Below are positions 53,868-63,339 of a DNA stretch of 64,000 nt, piece by piece. The notes beneath the pieces were generated by a model that did no database searches, was not told where the DNA came from, and saw nothing but the letters and a program-made list of their open reading frames with translations. Position numbers and translations under genes: made by a program. Each line of letters starts with the position of its first letter. The first letter of the stretch is position 1. The stretch covers positions 372,001-436,000 of the forward strand of contig NZ_LGKO01000005.1 of assembly GCF_001306145.1 (NCBI RefSeq). The letters run 5' to 3'. Source of the stretch: Thermanaerothrix daxensis (GTDB taxonomy: Bacteria > Chloroflexota > Anaerolineae > Anaerolineales > Anaerolineaceae).

Positions 53868-54782
53868 CTATGAGAAGAACACCTTCTTAGGCTGCCACTC
53901 GTTGGTAGTTTCATCAAACTCCAACAGAGCAACCAGTTCCCCTTGTTCGTTGATGGCACGCACCATTTTGCCAATGCCAGGCTGCCCGGGGATGCGATGT
54001 CCGTGCCGGATAAGTTCGACCTGTTCGTGGTCCAATTCGATAGCAGGCCAATCGGCTAGGGCTTCGGCAGCCGGGATGAGGTACTGGTACCAGGTGCCGT
54101 TTTCAAAAGCCTCGCGCAGTTTTCGCAGGGGTACGGCATCGCGCAGCGTAAAGCGTCCGCTACGCGTGCGGCGCAAACCCACCAGATGAGCACCACACCC
54201 CAGCACTTTGCCAAGATCGTTAGCCAACGAACGAATGTAGGTGCCGGATGAGCAGTGGATGTCAATCACAGCCTCGGGAGGGGCCCATTCGAGCAGTTCC
54301 AGGCTGTATACCTTTATCTTACGTGGCTGCAGGTCCACCTCTTCACCTTCGCGTGCCATTTCATAAGCCCGACGTCCCTGGACCTTGACCGCCGAGTAGG
54401 GCGGTGGCACCTGCTCAATTTCCCCCACAAATTGCTGAAGGGCTTCCACAAATTGTTCCTCAGTGATCTCAACAGGCGAGGTGCTTGTGACCCGACCCTC
54501 GGAATCATAGGTGTCGGTGGTTTCGCCCAGGCGGATAACGGCCTGGTAGCGTTTGTCAGAGGCAGAGACGTACTCGCTAAGTCGCACCGCCGGGCCGATC
54601 AGGACCACCAGCACTCCCGAAGCCCGCGGATCAAGCGTTCCCGTGTGCCCGGCGCGGCGGATGTTGGTTCCCTTACGAATAATCTGTACCACGTCGTGAG
54701 AAGTCAACCCCACCGGCTTATCAACGACGAGGACGCCCGAGATGGCATTTTTAATATCAAACTGACGTGTTCGATCACTCAT
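53868..54782 (-). CDS. truB: tRNA pseudouridine-55 synthase
   Basis: A 304-residue enzyme that makes pseudouridine 55 in the T loop of tRNAs. The catalytic Asp is in GHTGTLDPRASGVL. KPVGLTSHDVV and YSAVKVQGRRAYEMAREG are family motifs, and a PUA-like C-terminal region follows. It begins 15 bp after nrnA. Position and order are standard for the nusA-infB operon. Confidence 0.95.
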   Translation of the reverse strand: MSDRTRQFDIKNAISGVLVVDKPVGLTSHDVVQIIRKGTNIRRAGHTGTLDPRASGVLVVLIGPAVRLSEYVSASDKRYQAVIRLGETTDTYDSEGRVTSTSPVEITEEQFVEALQQFVGEIEQVPPPYSAVKVQGRRAYEMAREGEEVDLQPRKIKVYSLELLEWAPPEAVIDIHCSSGTYIRSLANDLGKVLGCGAHLVGLRRTRSGRFTLRDAVPLRKLREAFENGTWYQYLIPAAEALADWPAIELDHEQVELIRHGHRIPGQPGIGKMVRAINEQGELVALLEFDETTNEWQPKKVFFS

Positions 54783-54797
54783 GCTTGCTTCCCCTGC

Positions 54798-55787
54798 TCA
54801 ACCTTTGGCCGTTATGGAATTTGACTTAATGACCTGTTGCTCCCATAATTCTTGTGTGGCTTTGAGTACTTTTTCCTGCACATCCTCCAGATTCCCATAG
54901 AAGTCAGCACCAGCGGCGGCGGGATGTCCGCCCCCTCCGAAGCGGGCTGCCAGGGCTGAAACATCCCAGCCGGGTTTGGCCCGCCAGCTTACCTTGATGC
55001 GCCCATCGGCATGCTGAATGAAGAGCACTGCAATATCTCCGTCTTCAATCCCTGAGAGAATATCCGTCAGATCTGCATCGTCATTACCCTGGTAACCAGC
55101 GGCGGCACGATCGGCCTGGGTAAGGGTTGTCCAAATCAACCGACCCTGACGTTTCAGGTTGACCAACCCATAGCCCCAGAAACGGGCCGCCTCGAAGGAA
55201 CGGTGGATCAGCGCACGTTTGTAGAGTTCGGGCAGGTTAGCCCCTTTCTCCATCAGGTCGGCTGCCAGGCGCAGCGCCTTGGGAGTCATATTTGAGGTTC
55301 GAAACCCAATTGTATCGGTAATTATGCCGGTTAGCAAGGCGCTGGCCACTTCTGGTGTGATGGGTAAATCCCAGGCGGGGAGGTGCTCGGCGAGGATGGC
55401 GGAGGTAGCCACGGCCTCTGGGTCAATCAAATTAACCCGAGCAAAACCGGGGTTGGTCACGTGATGATCAATGCAGAGATCTACCTGGTAACCATTCAAG
55501 CCCGAAGCAATCCGTGGTACGTCGGCGGTATCCAGAACAATGAAGAGATCAAATGGAGGCTGGACATCGTGGCGAATCTGGTCGGCTCCGGGCAGGTGGC
55601 GAAAAACATGTGGAAAACCATCCGGGAGCACCATTTGAACGTTGCGCCCGGCCTCTTGTAAGGCCAATCCCAGACCCAGGAGCGATCCCACAGCATCGCC
55701 ATCCGGCCGGATGTGCGTGGTGATCAGCACGCGCTGAGCCGCATTGAGCATCTGGCGGATGGTGGTATCCAGTTCAGCATTGGTCAT
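54798..55787 (-). CDS. nrnA: DHH-family nanoRNase/pAp phosphatase NrnA
   Basis: A 329-residue phosphoesterase degrading short oligoribonucleotides and pAp. The DHH motifs are THIRPDGDAVGS, VLDTADVPRIAS and CIDHHVTNPG. The C-terminal DHHA1 domain carries RFGGGGHPAAAG. The start overlaps the rbfA stop as ATGA. It lies between rbfA and truB, its usual place. Confidence 0.94.
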   Translation of the reverse strand: MTNAELDTTIRQMLNAAQRVLITTHIRPDGDAVGSLLGLGLALQEAGRNVQMVLPDGFPHVFRHLPGADQIRHDVQPPFDLFIVLDTADVPRIASGLNGYQVDLCIDHHVTNPGFARVNLIDPEAVATSAILAEHLPAWDLPITPEVASALLTGIITDTIGFRTSNMTPKALRLAADLMEKGANLPELYKRALIHRSFEAARFWGYGLVNLKRQGRLIWTTLTQADRAAAGYQGNDDADLTDILSGIEDGDIAVLFIQHADGRIKVSWRAKPGWDVSALAARFGGGGHPAAAGADFYGNLEDVQEKVLKATQELWEQQVIKSNSITAKG

Positions 55788-56203
55788 GCTGTTTCGTCCT
55801 CGGCTTCGCTCTCATCCGGCGCTGTGGGTTGTTCCGGGGCTCCGGGGGTTGAGGTGCTGCTCCGTAATGCAGCCAGCAAACGCTCGATGCGGTCGGCGCG
55901 TTCAGGTGTGGGATCCCAATGAAAGCGCAGCCGCGGAAAGACGCGCAGTTCGATACGATCGGCCAGCAGGCGACGAATGTAACCGCTGGCGTGGTTGAAG
56001 GCTTCCAGGATTTCAGGCGCACGCTGACTGCCCTCGACCGCTGAGACGTAGATATCGGCATAGGCGAATTCACGATCCACTTTTACACCGGTAATGGTAA
56101 CCCCACTCAGGCGAGGATCGCGAATCTCGCCCATGACCAGCATTTCGGAAATCTCTTCCTGGATCCGTTCGGCTATGCGTTGCAACCGTTGAGGTGTTGG
56201 CAT
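55784..56203 (-). CDS. rbfA: Ribosome-binding factor A
   Basis: A 139-residue KH-like protein that matures the 30S subunit and binds its 16S rRNA. It begins with RLQRIAERIQEEISEMLVMG, followed by VTITGVKVDREFAYADIYVS, and RVFPRLRFHWD near the end of the fold. The last ~25 residues are an acidic, Pro-rich tail. It lies 19 bp after infB. Confidence 0.93.
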   Translation of the reverse strand: MPTPQRLQRIAERIQEEISEMLVMGEIRDPRLSGVTITGVKVDREFAYADIYVSAVEGSQRAPEILEAFNHASGYIRRLLADRIELRVFPRLRFHWDPTPERADRIERLLAALRSSTSTPGAPEQPTAPDESEAEDETA

Positions 56204-56222
56204 GGTTCTTTACCCGACTTTC

Positions 56223-58016
56223 TCAAGATTGACTACTTTTGCGCTCGATCACATAACACTCAATTTCATCGCCAACCTGAATGTCATCAAAACCCTTAAA
56301 ACCGGCGCCACATTCCATACCGGCACGCACTTCCCGCACATCCTCTTTTTCGTGCTTGAGCGAGGCAAATTCCCCATCATAAATAACCTCACCCTTGCGG
56401 CGAATGCGCACGCGTGCCCCTCGGCGGAATTCACCCTGCAGGACCCGACAACCAGCCACATTGCCCACCTTAGAGATGTGGAAGACGGCCAGCACTGTAC
56501 CTTTGCCCACTGGCACCTCTTTTTCAGGTGGTTCCAGCATACCCTTAAGGGCTTTTTCAATGTCCTCGGTCAGGCGATAGATGACATCGTAAAGACGTAT
56601 TGATACGCCTTCACTTTCAGCCAGCCGCCGGGCGGCATGGTCGGCCTGTACATTGAAACCCAGGATGATGGCATGGGAGGCTGAGGCCAGCATCACATCG
56701 CTTTCGCTCACATTGCCGGTTTCGGCGTGCAGGATGTTAATACGGATCTCACTGTTTTTGCTCAAATCATTGAGCGACGAGATGATCGGTTCCAGCGAGC
56801 CCTGTACATCCGCCTTGATGATCAGACGCAGTTCCTGGGTCTCACCGGCCTGTACTTTGCTGAAGAGATCTTCCAGGGAGGCTTTTGGCAGGGCTTGACG
56901 GCGTTGTTGCCGCTGCAACAGGCGTTCCTCAACCACCTGGCGGGCTTCGCGCTCACTGGCATAAACCCGGAAGAGTTCGCCCGCATCGGGTACTTCGTTG
57001 AGGCCCATGACCTGCACGGGGGTGGAAGGTCCGGCTTTGCGCAGTTTGCGACCACGGAAATCAAACATGGCGCGGATACGCCCGTAGGCGGTGCCAGCGA
57101 CCACAATGTCTCCTGCTTCCAGGGTGCCGTTGTAAACCAGAAGCGTGGCTACAACCCCGCGGGCGCGGTCAATTTTGGCCTCGATGACGGTACCAAAGAC
57201 CTGCCCATTGGGGTTGGCCTTGATATCCAGACTATCGCTGACCAGCAGAATGGCTTCTAACAGGTCTTCGATGCCTTGTTTTAACTTGGCAGAAACCGGC
57301 ACTACAATGGTATTGCCACCCCATTCATCGGGTACCAGACCCACCTCGGCCAATTGACGTTTGGTGAAGTCGGGGTTGGCGTCAGGGCGATCAATTTTAT
57401 TGAGTGCCACGATGATCGGCACCCGTGCTGCGCGAGCATGGGCAATGGCTTCTTTGGTTTGAGGCATGACGCCATCATTGGCAGCCACAACCAGGACGAC
57501 GATGTCGGCACCCTGGGCACCGCGTGAACGCATGGCTGTAAATGCTGCATGGCCGGGTGTATCCAGGAAGGTTATCAACCGCCCTTTGTGTTCAACTTGA
57601 TAGGCGCCAATGTGCTGGGTGATGCCACCGGCTTCGCCAGCGGCCACGTTGGTGTGGCGAATGGCATCCAACAAAGTGGTCTTGCCATGATCCACATGGC
57701 CCAGAATCGTGACCACGGGAGGCCGCGGCTGTAAGAGCCGGGGATCCTCTTTGGCGATCAACTGCCGCCACAATGGCACCTCGCCAGTTTCCTTCTCCTC
57801 TTCTTCCTCATGAACTTCGGGCTTGGCTTCAAACCCCAATTCAGAAGCCACGATGGCCGCAGTGTCAAAGTCCACCATCTGGTTGATGTTGGCCATGACA
57901 CCGTTGTCCATGAGGATGCGAATCACCTGTATCGGGCTGGCCTGCATGCGCTGAGCCAGCTCGCGGACGGTAAGGCTTGCCGGTAGTTCGATGGTCTTCG
58001 ACCCGTTATCGCTCAT
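56223..58016 (-). CDS. infB: Translation initiation factor IF-2, short form
   Basis: A 597-residue GTPase that places initiator tRNA on the 30S subunit. G1 is [10 protein letters not shown]3 is DTPGHAAF and G4 is NKID. The N-terminal IF2-N module (about 10-60, [19 protein letters not shown]) is followed by only a short acidic linker, so the long N-terminal region of many IF-2s is missing. Domains II, III and the C-terminal tRNA-binding domain are complete. It follows ylxR by about 75 bp. Confidence 0.95.
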   Translation of the reverse strand: MSDNGSKTIELPASLTVRELAQRMQASPIQVIRILMDNGVMANINQMVDFDTAAIVASELGFEAKPEVHEEEEEKETGEVPLWRQLIAKEDPRLLQPRPPVVTILGHVDHGKTTLLDAIRHTNVAAGEAGGITQHIGAYQVEHKGRLITFLDTPGHAAFTAMRSRGAQGADIVVLVVAANDGVMPQTKEAIAHARAARVPIIVALNKIDRPDANPDFTKRQLAEVGLVPDEWGGNTIVVPVSAKLKQGIEDLLEAILLVSDSLDIKANPNGQVFGTVIEAKIDRARGVVATLLVYNGTLEAGDIVVAGTAYGRIRAMFDFRGRKLRKAGPSTPVQVMGLNEVPDAGELFRVYASEREARQVVEERLLQRQQRRQALPKASLEDLFSKVQAGETQELRLIIKADVQGSLEPIISSLNDLSKNSEIRINILHAETGNVSESDVMLASASHAIILGFNVQADHAARRLAESEGVSIRLYDVIYRLTEDIEKALKGMLEPPEKEVPVGKGTVLAVFHISKVGNVAGCRVLQGEFRRGARVRIRRKGEVIYDGEFASLKHEKEDVREVRAGMECGAGFKGFDDIQVGDEIECYVIERKSSQS

Positions 58017-58091
58017 AGATGTTCCTCACTTTCTAGTTGGTTTCCTGCGTTGGTCGAGCGATCGGGGCGAGCACCGGAGTGACGGAGACTT

Positions 58092-58433
58092 TTACCCGGC
58101 GGGGGCGCCTGGATCGCGGGACCCGGTTTGGGGTTGCGGCGCGGTTTCCTCTTCTGGCAGGGTGGCCATGAAGGCCAGCAGGTGCTCCCGGTCGGTTGGA
58201 GATAACTCTGTCCGTAGAGCCTGAGCCAATGGCCCTTTGAGCGCCCGTTCCCAGCAAGACCGCTGATTGTGCAGGTAGGCTCCGCGTCCGCGCATCTTGC
58301 CTGTTGGATCCACCTTCACCCCGTCCGGGGTTCGCACCAGCCGTATCAGGCTGCGCTTGGGGAGCACCTCGCGGCAACCCACGCAAGTACGCTGCGGAAC
58401 GTGTTTGGTGCGCCGGGGTTTGGCTTTAACCAC
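58092..58433 (-). CDS. ylxR: YlxR-family RNA-binding protein
   Basis: A 113-residue DUF448/YlxR protein. The family motif is readable as RTCVGCREVLPKRSLIRLVR and GRGAYLHNQRSCWERALK. The C-terminal ~35 residues are an unusual Pro/Gly-rich tail. YlxR is a nucleic-acid-binding protein encoded between nusA and infB in many bacteria. The GTG start has GGAGC directly upstream. Confidence 0.88.
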   Translation of the reverse strand: MVKAKPRRTKHVPQRTCVGCREVLPKRSLIRLVRTPDGVKVDPTGKMRGRGAYLHNQRSCWERALKGPLAQALRTELSPTDREHLLAFMATLPEEETAPQPQTGSRDPGAPAG

Positions 58434-58460
58434 CGCTCCTTTTCCTCCGTTACTCCATGC

Positions 58461-60395
58461 TCAGAGTTCCCATTCATCCCAATCTTCATCTTCGCGTTTG
58501 TGCTTTTTGCGAATTACCACCTGATCCCGATCGGGATCGTATTCCAAAGCCACGGGTTTCTTTTTCTTCTTGGCTTTCTTCTTCCCTTTACTTCGCGTGG
58601 TAATTTCCTCTTCTTCCTCCTCATCTTCGTCCAAAACGACTTTGGTGAAGATATCACTTTTGAGGGAGAAGAGTTGATCGAAGGAAATTTCCTCTTCCTC
58701 GTGTTCTTCTTCGCTTGTTGCCGGTGCAGCCTCAACCGGGGCTTCAGTGATGGGTTCGGGTTCGAGGCTCATCTCAATTTCTGGTGTAGAGGCAACAGCC
58801 TCCATCACCGGGGGCTCTTCGGTGACCATTTCCACTTCAGGAGTTGGTGTTGCTTCTATCTGGGTTTCGGGTTGAGCCTCCAGTTCGCGCATACGCTCTT
58901 CCAGGCGCGCCATCAGCTTGTTGATTTCCTGCATGGCGCGTGGCCCAATTCCATTGAGGCGGAAGATTTCCTCGGGACGCACTTTCATTTGCACGGCCAT
59001 CTCGCCCACGGTTGTGTAGCCGGCTTCCTGGAGGATGTAAGCCACGTGCTCGGGCAATCCACTATCGAGGATATTGGTCTCGAAGGCGTCCGGCGGGATT
59101 TGGGCCTTGATCTCGGCCAGTTTATCACTCTCGATGGGCTTGGCAGCGACAGCCGGAGCGCCCAGGGTTACCCGACGCTCTACCCGATCTACAAAGCGGG
59201 TCAGCGTATCGTACTCTTCGGGGGTCAGGGGGCGCCCTTCCGCCTTGCGTGCCAACATGTCCTCGATTTGAGGAATTTGATCTGCCAGTTGCTCGGCGAG
59301 CGGGGCGTAGGCCGGATCCTTCTGGAGTCTGTGCAGGGCATCGGCGGCGGCCTCGGTCAGGCTCTTGATATCAATGCGCCAACCGGTTAGGCGAGCAGCC
59401 AAACGGGCATTCTGCCCATCTCGCCCGATGGCAAGGCTCAGTTGGTCTTCCGGAACAACGACGGTGGCTGTCTTGCCGTTGGGATTTTTCTCGTCCAGGT
59501 ACACCCCGGTCACGCGGGCCGGGCTCAGGGCTTTGGCGATGAAGACGGCCGGATCTGGATTCCATTCAATGACATCAATCTTCTCATCGTGGAGTTCGCG
59601 CACGATGGCCTGGATGCGCACACCGCGGATGCCCACGCAGGCACCCACCGGATCCACCCCGGGCTGGGTGGCGGAGACAGCGACTTTGGCACGTTCGCCG
59701 GGTTCACGGGCTATGGATCGAATTTCTACGATGCCGTGATAGATCTCGGGCACCTCGGTCTCCAGCAGGCGGCGCAGGAAGTTCTTGTGCGTCCGCGAGA
59801 GGATAATCTGAGGGCCACGCGGCGTGTCCTTGACCTCGGCCACCAGGGCGCGTACGCGATCGTGCACACGGAAACGCTCGCCGGGGATCATCTCCTTGCG
59901 TGGCATGGTGCCCTCGGCCCGCAGTTCCAGGCCAATGGTTAGCCCCTGCGGGGTTACTGCCTGGACAATGCCACTCACAATCTCCCCTAGTTGCTTCTGG
60001 TAGTAATCCAGTTGCATTTGGCGTTCAGCATCGCGAATGCGCTGCTGAATGACCTGACGGGCGGTTTGAGCAGCCACACGTCCAAAGTCTTTAGGGGTAC
60101 TGTCTACAATGATGGTCTGGCCGATCTCAACATTGGGATCAATTTTGCGGGCTTCTTCCAGCGAGACCTCCGTGTGGGGGTCCTGCACGGTTTCCACCAC
60201 TTCCTTTTCGGCCAGGATGGTCACCTTACCCGTTTCGACGTCTATTTTGGCTTCGATGTGCTGGGCCCCGGAGGCATTAACGGCTTTGCGGTAGGCCGAA
60301 ACCATTGCCGACTCCAGGGCTTTGATGATGACCTCCTTGGGCAGTTGTTTCTCTTCAAGCACCTCGTTGAAGGCCAGAGTAAATTCGTTCTTCAT
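58461..60395 (-). CDS. nusA: Transcription termination/antitermination factor NusA
   Basis: A 644-residue RNA polymerase-binding factor. Domains run N-terminal RNAP-binding (1-125), S1 (about 135-200), KH1 and KH2 (about 205-345, including [21 protein letters not shown] and [19 protein letters not shown]), then a helix-hairpin-helix region (about 450-510). The last ~110 residues are a highly charged tail alternating acidic and Lys-rich blocks, which is not part of standard NusA. ATG 60395 gives the family start. No rimP gene precedes it. A strong promoter stands upstream. Confidence 0.92.
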   Translation of the reverse strand: MKNEFTLAFNEVLEEKQLPKEVIIKALESAMVSAYRKAVNASGAQHIEAKIDVETGKVTILAEKEVVETVQDPHTEVSLEEARKIDPNVEIGQTIIVDSTPKDFGRVAAQTARQVIQQRIRDAERQMQLDYYQKQLGEIVSGIVQAVTPQGLTIGLELRAEGTMPRKEMIPGERFRVHDRVRALVAEVKDTPRGPQIILSRTHKNFLRRLLETEVPEIYHGIVEIRSIAREPGERAKVAVSATQPGVDPVGACVGIRGVRIQAIVRELHDEKIDVIEWNPDPAVFIAKALSPARVTGVYLDEKNPNGKTATVVVPEDQLSLAIGRDGQNARLAARLTGWRIDIKSLTEAAADALHRLQKDPAYAPLAEQLADQIPQIEDMLARKAEGRPLTPEEYDTLTRFVDRVERRVTLGAPAVAAKPIESDKLAEIKAQIPPDAFETNILDSGLPEHVAYILQEAGYTTVGEMAVQMKVRPEEIFRLNGIGPRAMQEINKLMARLEERMRELEAQPETQIEATPTPEVEMVTEEPPVMEAVASTPEIEMSLEPEPITEAPVEAAPATSEEEHEEEEISFDQLFSLKSDIFTKVVLDEDEEEEEEITTRSKGKKKAKKKKKPVALEYDPDRDQVVIRKKHKREDEDWDEWEL

Positions 60396-60524
60396 ACCTG
60401 CTCGCTCTCCCAAAATCTCACTACAGAATTTGTGCTCAAGGTTTATTCGCATTCTATAAGCAGAAAAGTGGGACTGGCCCACTTTTCGGTGCTTGCGCTT
60501 TCTGTGGCGACGTTGACGTTTCGC

Positions 60525-60553
60525 ATTTTAACACAATCTTGTGGGGGTGACAA
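60525..60553 (-). promoter_or_regulatory. Promoter of the nusA operon
   Basis: On the minus strand TTGTCA (60548-60553), a 17-bp spacer and TAAAAT (60525-60530), 130 bp before nusA. A plus-strand TATAAT (60567-60572) for the lipoprotein gene lies back to back with it. Confidence 0.7.
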
Positions 60554-60566
60554 GGGCGAAAGTGTA

Positions 60567-60572
60567 TATAAT
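60567..60572 (+). promoter_or_regulatory. -10 box of the SH3 lipoprotein gene
   Basis: TATAAT lies 56 bp before the ATG at 60628. No convincing -35 at 16-18 bp. The divergent nusA promoter overlaps this region, so the two may interfere. Confidence 0.45.
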
Positions 60573-60627
60573 ATGCGCAAAGACTCGGTCGGTCGTTGCG
60601 TGGGTATATCAGGAAAGGAGTGCTCAA

Positions 60628-61590
60628 ATGAAGTTTTTCCACTTTATTCTGGCATGTCTATTGGGGGGGCTGCTCCTTGCGGGGTGTGGCGGAAAGGCTG
60701 AACTAACCCCTACCGTCGTAGAACCCCCTGTGCCGACTTCCACCCCATTACTGTTTCCGACCAGTACCCTTGCTGTGCCCACATCTCCGCCTCTGCCCAC
60801 TCAGCCCCTTACCTCACCCACTTTATCTTTGCCTGCACTTACTCCCACCCCAGCAGACAACCAGCGCTTTGCAGTGATTCTGGTGAAACCAGAAGAACGT
60901 CTGGCCGTTCACGAAGGTCCCGGCCTTACGTATCGCGTTGTGGGGACTTTGCCCTATGATGCTACCGATGTGCGAATAACTGGCCGACAGGCTCAGGCAG
61001 ATAATATCACCTGGGTAGAGATTCAGCGGATCTCAGATGAAACCTTGAAGGGATGGGTGAATGCCCGTTTTCTGACCCAATACGTTCCCACGGAGGCCTT
61101 CTGCAACCCTGAGACCGAGAATCTGATTCGGCAATTCGAACAGGCAATCCTCCAGGCAGATGGCCGTTTGCTGGCTTCGCTGGTTAGCCCTGTCCATGGG
61201 GTTGATATCTGGCTCTGGCGTACTGGACGGGCGATTAACTTCGATGCCGCCCATGCCCGCTGGGTGTTTGATAGCACTTACGTCCACAACTGGGGTGTGC
61301 ACCCGGCCAGTGGTCAGGAGACTCGGGGATCGTTTCAGGAAGAGGTGCTTCCGGCTTTACGCGATGGCATCGCTACGACGCATGAAGTGCGGTGTGATGA
61401 TCTCACGGTACCGGGCCTTGCGAAGGAATTCGTCTGGCCGGCGCACTATCGCAACATCCATGCCTATAAAATTTACAAACCCGCAACACCGGGTGTGGAT
61501 CTGGATTGGCGCGTCTGGCTGGTGGGGATTGAGTACGTAGACAATAAACCCTATCTCTTTGCGTTAATTCATTATCAATGGGAACCCTAG
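60628..61590 (+). CDS. SH3-domain lipoprotein
   Basis: A 320-residue exported lipoprotein. The signal peptide ends in the lipobox LLAGC (Cys20). Then comes a Pro/Thr/Ser-rich linker (about 25-85), typical of Chloroflexota surface proteins. A bacterial SH3-type domain follows (about 90-155, with LAVHEGPGLTYRVVG). The last ~160 residues form a domain I do not recognise, with WLWRTGRAINFDAAHARWVF. AAAGGAG lies seven bases before the ATG. Its function is probably cell-surface binding. Confidence 0.75.
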   Translation: MKFFHFILACLLGGLLLAGCGGKAELTPTVVEPPVPTSTPLLFPTSTLAVPTSPPLPTQPLTSPTLSLPALTPTPADNQRFAVILVKPEERLAVHEGPGLTYRVVGTLPYDATDVRITGRQAQADNITWVEIQRISDETLKGWVNARFLTQYVPTEAFCNPETENLIRQFEQAILQADGRLLASLVSPVHGVDIWLWRTGRAINFDAAHARWVFDSTYVHNWGVHPASGQETRGSFQEEVLPALRDGIATTHEVRCDDLTVPGLAKEFVWPAHYRNIHAYKIYKPATPGVDLDWRVWLVGIEYVDNKPYLFALIHYQWEP

Positions 61591-61631
61591 GCGTTAAGCG
61601 TTCCCATTAAGTTGATCTTGGGAGGAAAAGG

Positions 61632-63309
61632 GTGGATACAGAAACCGGATTAATCGACAACATTGCGGGTCGCAATTGGGGTAAGGTCGATGTCAGAGGA
61701 TGGGTCAACGTCGTTTTGTTGTTTGGAATCATCTTTGTTGGAGCGTTACTGCGCCTCGCCCCGGTTCTCTCGGCTGGGTTTCCTCTCAATGATGGGGGAT
61801 TGTTTTATGAGATGGTGAGAGATTTACAGGCAAACAATTACCACCTGCCACTTTATACCACTTATAACAACTTGAACATCCCTTTTGCTTACCCACCTCT
61901 GGCTTTCTTTATTGCAGGCTGGCTGAACGATTACCTTAAGATAGATTTGCTCGTACTTTTCCGGTTTCTTCCTGTGATTTTTAGTATTCTCACCATCCCG
62001 GTTGTTTATCTCCTGGCGCGCGAATTCTTTGAAAACGAAGTTGCCTTTCTTGCAACGTTTACATTTGCTTTGCTCGTTCCGGGTTATCAGTGGTTAATCG
62101 TGGGTGGGGGGCTGACTCGTTCACCTGCCTTCTTTACCGGAACCATTGCCCTGTGGGTGTCTCTTAAATGGTTTAAGTCCGGGCATCTTCGCTATGCCGT
62201 TCTCACAGGTCTTTGCTTGGGGGTAACTCTCCTTTTCCACCTGGAGATCGCCTGGGTTACATTCGTAAGTACGGTGGTGATCGGGTTTTTCAAGGGGCGT
62301 TTAAAGCGAATACTGCGTGGAACTCTGATCGCCGTTCCTGTTATGCTAATGGTATCAGCGCCTTATTGGCTAACAATGCTAGCACGTTATGGTGTATCCA
62401 TCTTTGCCCGTGCTATGGGAACAGGGAATTTGTTTGCATTTAACATCATCCTGACCAAACTTATCTTTAATAATTACACCCAGGAATCTTATTTCACGCC
62501 CTTTGCAGTTTTTGCTTTATTGGGGTGGATCTACAGCCTGATGTATGGGGAAAAATGTCTCTCTATTTGGGTGCTGGTACTTTTATTTCTTGGTCCGCGA
62601 AGCATAAATCGCTCGATTTCGATTCCGGTGGCCTACTTGAGTACGGTGGGTATCGTCAATGTGTTGTCGCCCGTGTTTCGTGCACCTCGGGGACAGTATT
62701 CGACAGGCTCTCCTTTGCCAGGGAGCGTCTTTGCCGGTACCTCTCCATTGTTTATAAGGAATGGTCCTTATATCCTACGTGACATTAATTTTCAATGCCT
62801 ACTATAACCCTGTTTTGGACGATCCGCTTAAGCACCTGCCTAAGGCTGACCTGGCTGCCTTTGGGTGGCTATCCTCAAATATTCCCATGGAAAGTGAGGT
62901 TTGGGTGGTCAGTTGTGCTTCAGATTGGGCTGTAGATCTAGTTTCCGAGTGGTTTCCGGCGCTTGCTCGGCGCAAGAGCATTCTAACAGTCCAGGGGACT
63001 GAATGGTTGCCCAATGGAGAGTTTGCCAGGATGGGAAAGGCCTGGGCTGAAATTAGATTTTGTTATCGAGATGAGAATGCTCTGAGTTGCCTTGAAGAAT
63101 ATGCCAGGAAACACGCTTTAAATTACACTCACATTTACCTGTCCGCCCCGGACTCTTCGTGGAGTTGTTCGGATGGCGGAAATTTATATCGTCTGAAGCA
63201 CCAGTTGGAGCAGGCGGCGCATTATCGCAAGATTTACTCGGAGAAACAGGTGGTTATTTTTGCCAGGGAAGAACAGAACACTTTAGAGACCGATTCATCA
63301 AAACAATAG
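61632..63309 (+). pseudogene. Membrane glycosyltransferase (GT39/PMT-like) with two apparent frameshifts
   Basis: The frame from GTG 61632 encodes about ten membrane helices with an early luminal acidic segment (SAGFPLNDGGLFYEM) in the position of the catalytic Asp of GT-C enzymes. The frame appears to change near 62690-62700 and again near 62757-62765. It continues in another frame as VLISYVTLIFNAYYNPVLDD and a C-terminal soluble domain ending at 63309. Read through, the product is about 560 residues, normal for the family. The gene is either broken or the assembly has two single-base errors. The donor is probably a polyprenyl-linked sugar. Confidence 0.7.
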
Positions 63310-63339
63310 ACCCCTTGAAGCGTGGAGGCAGGCGACATT

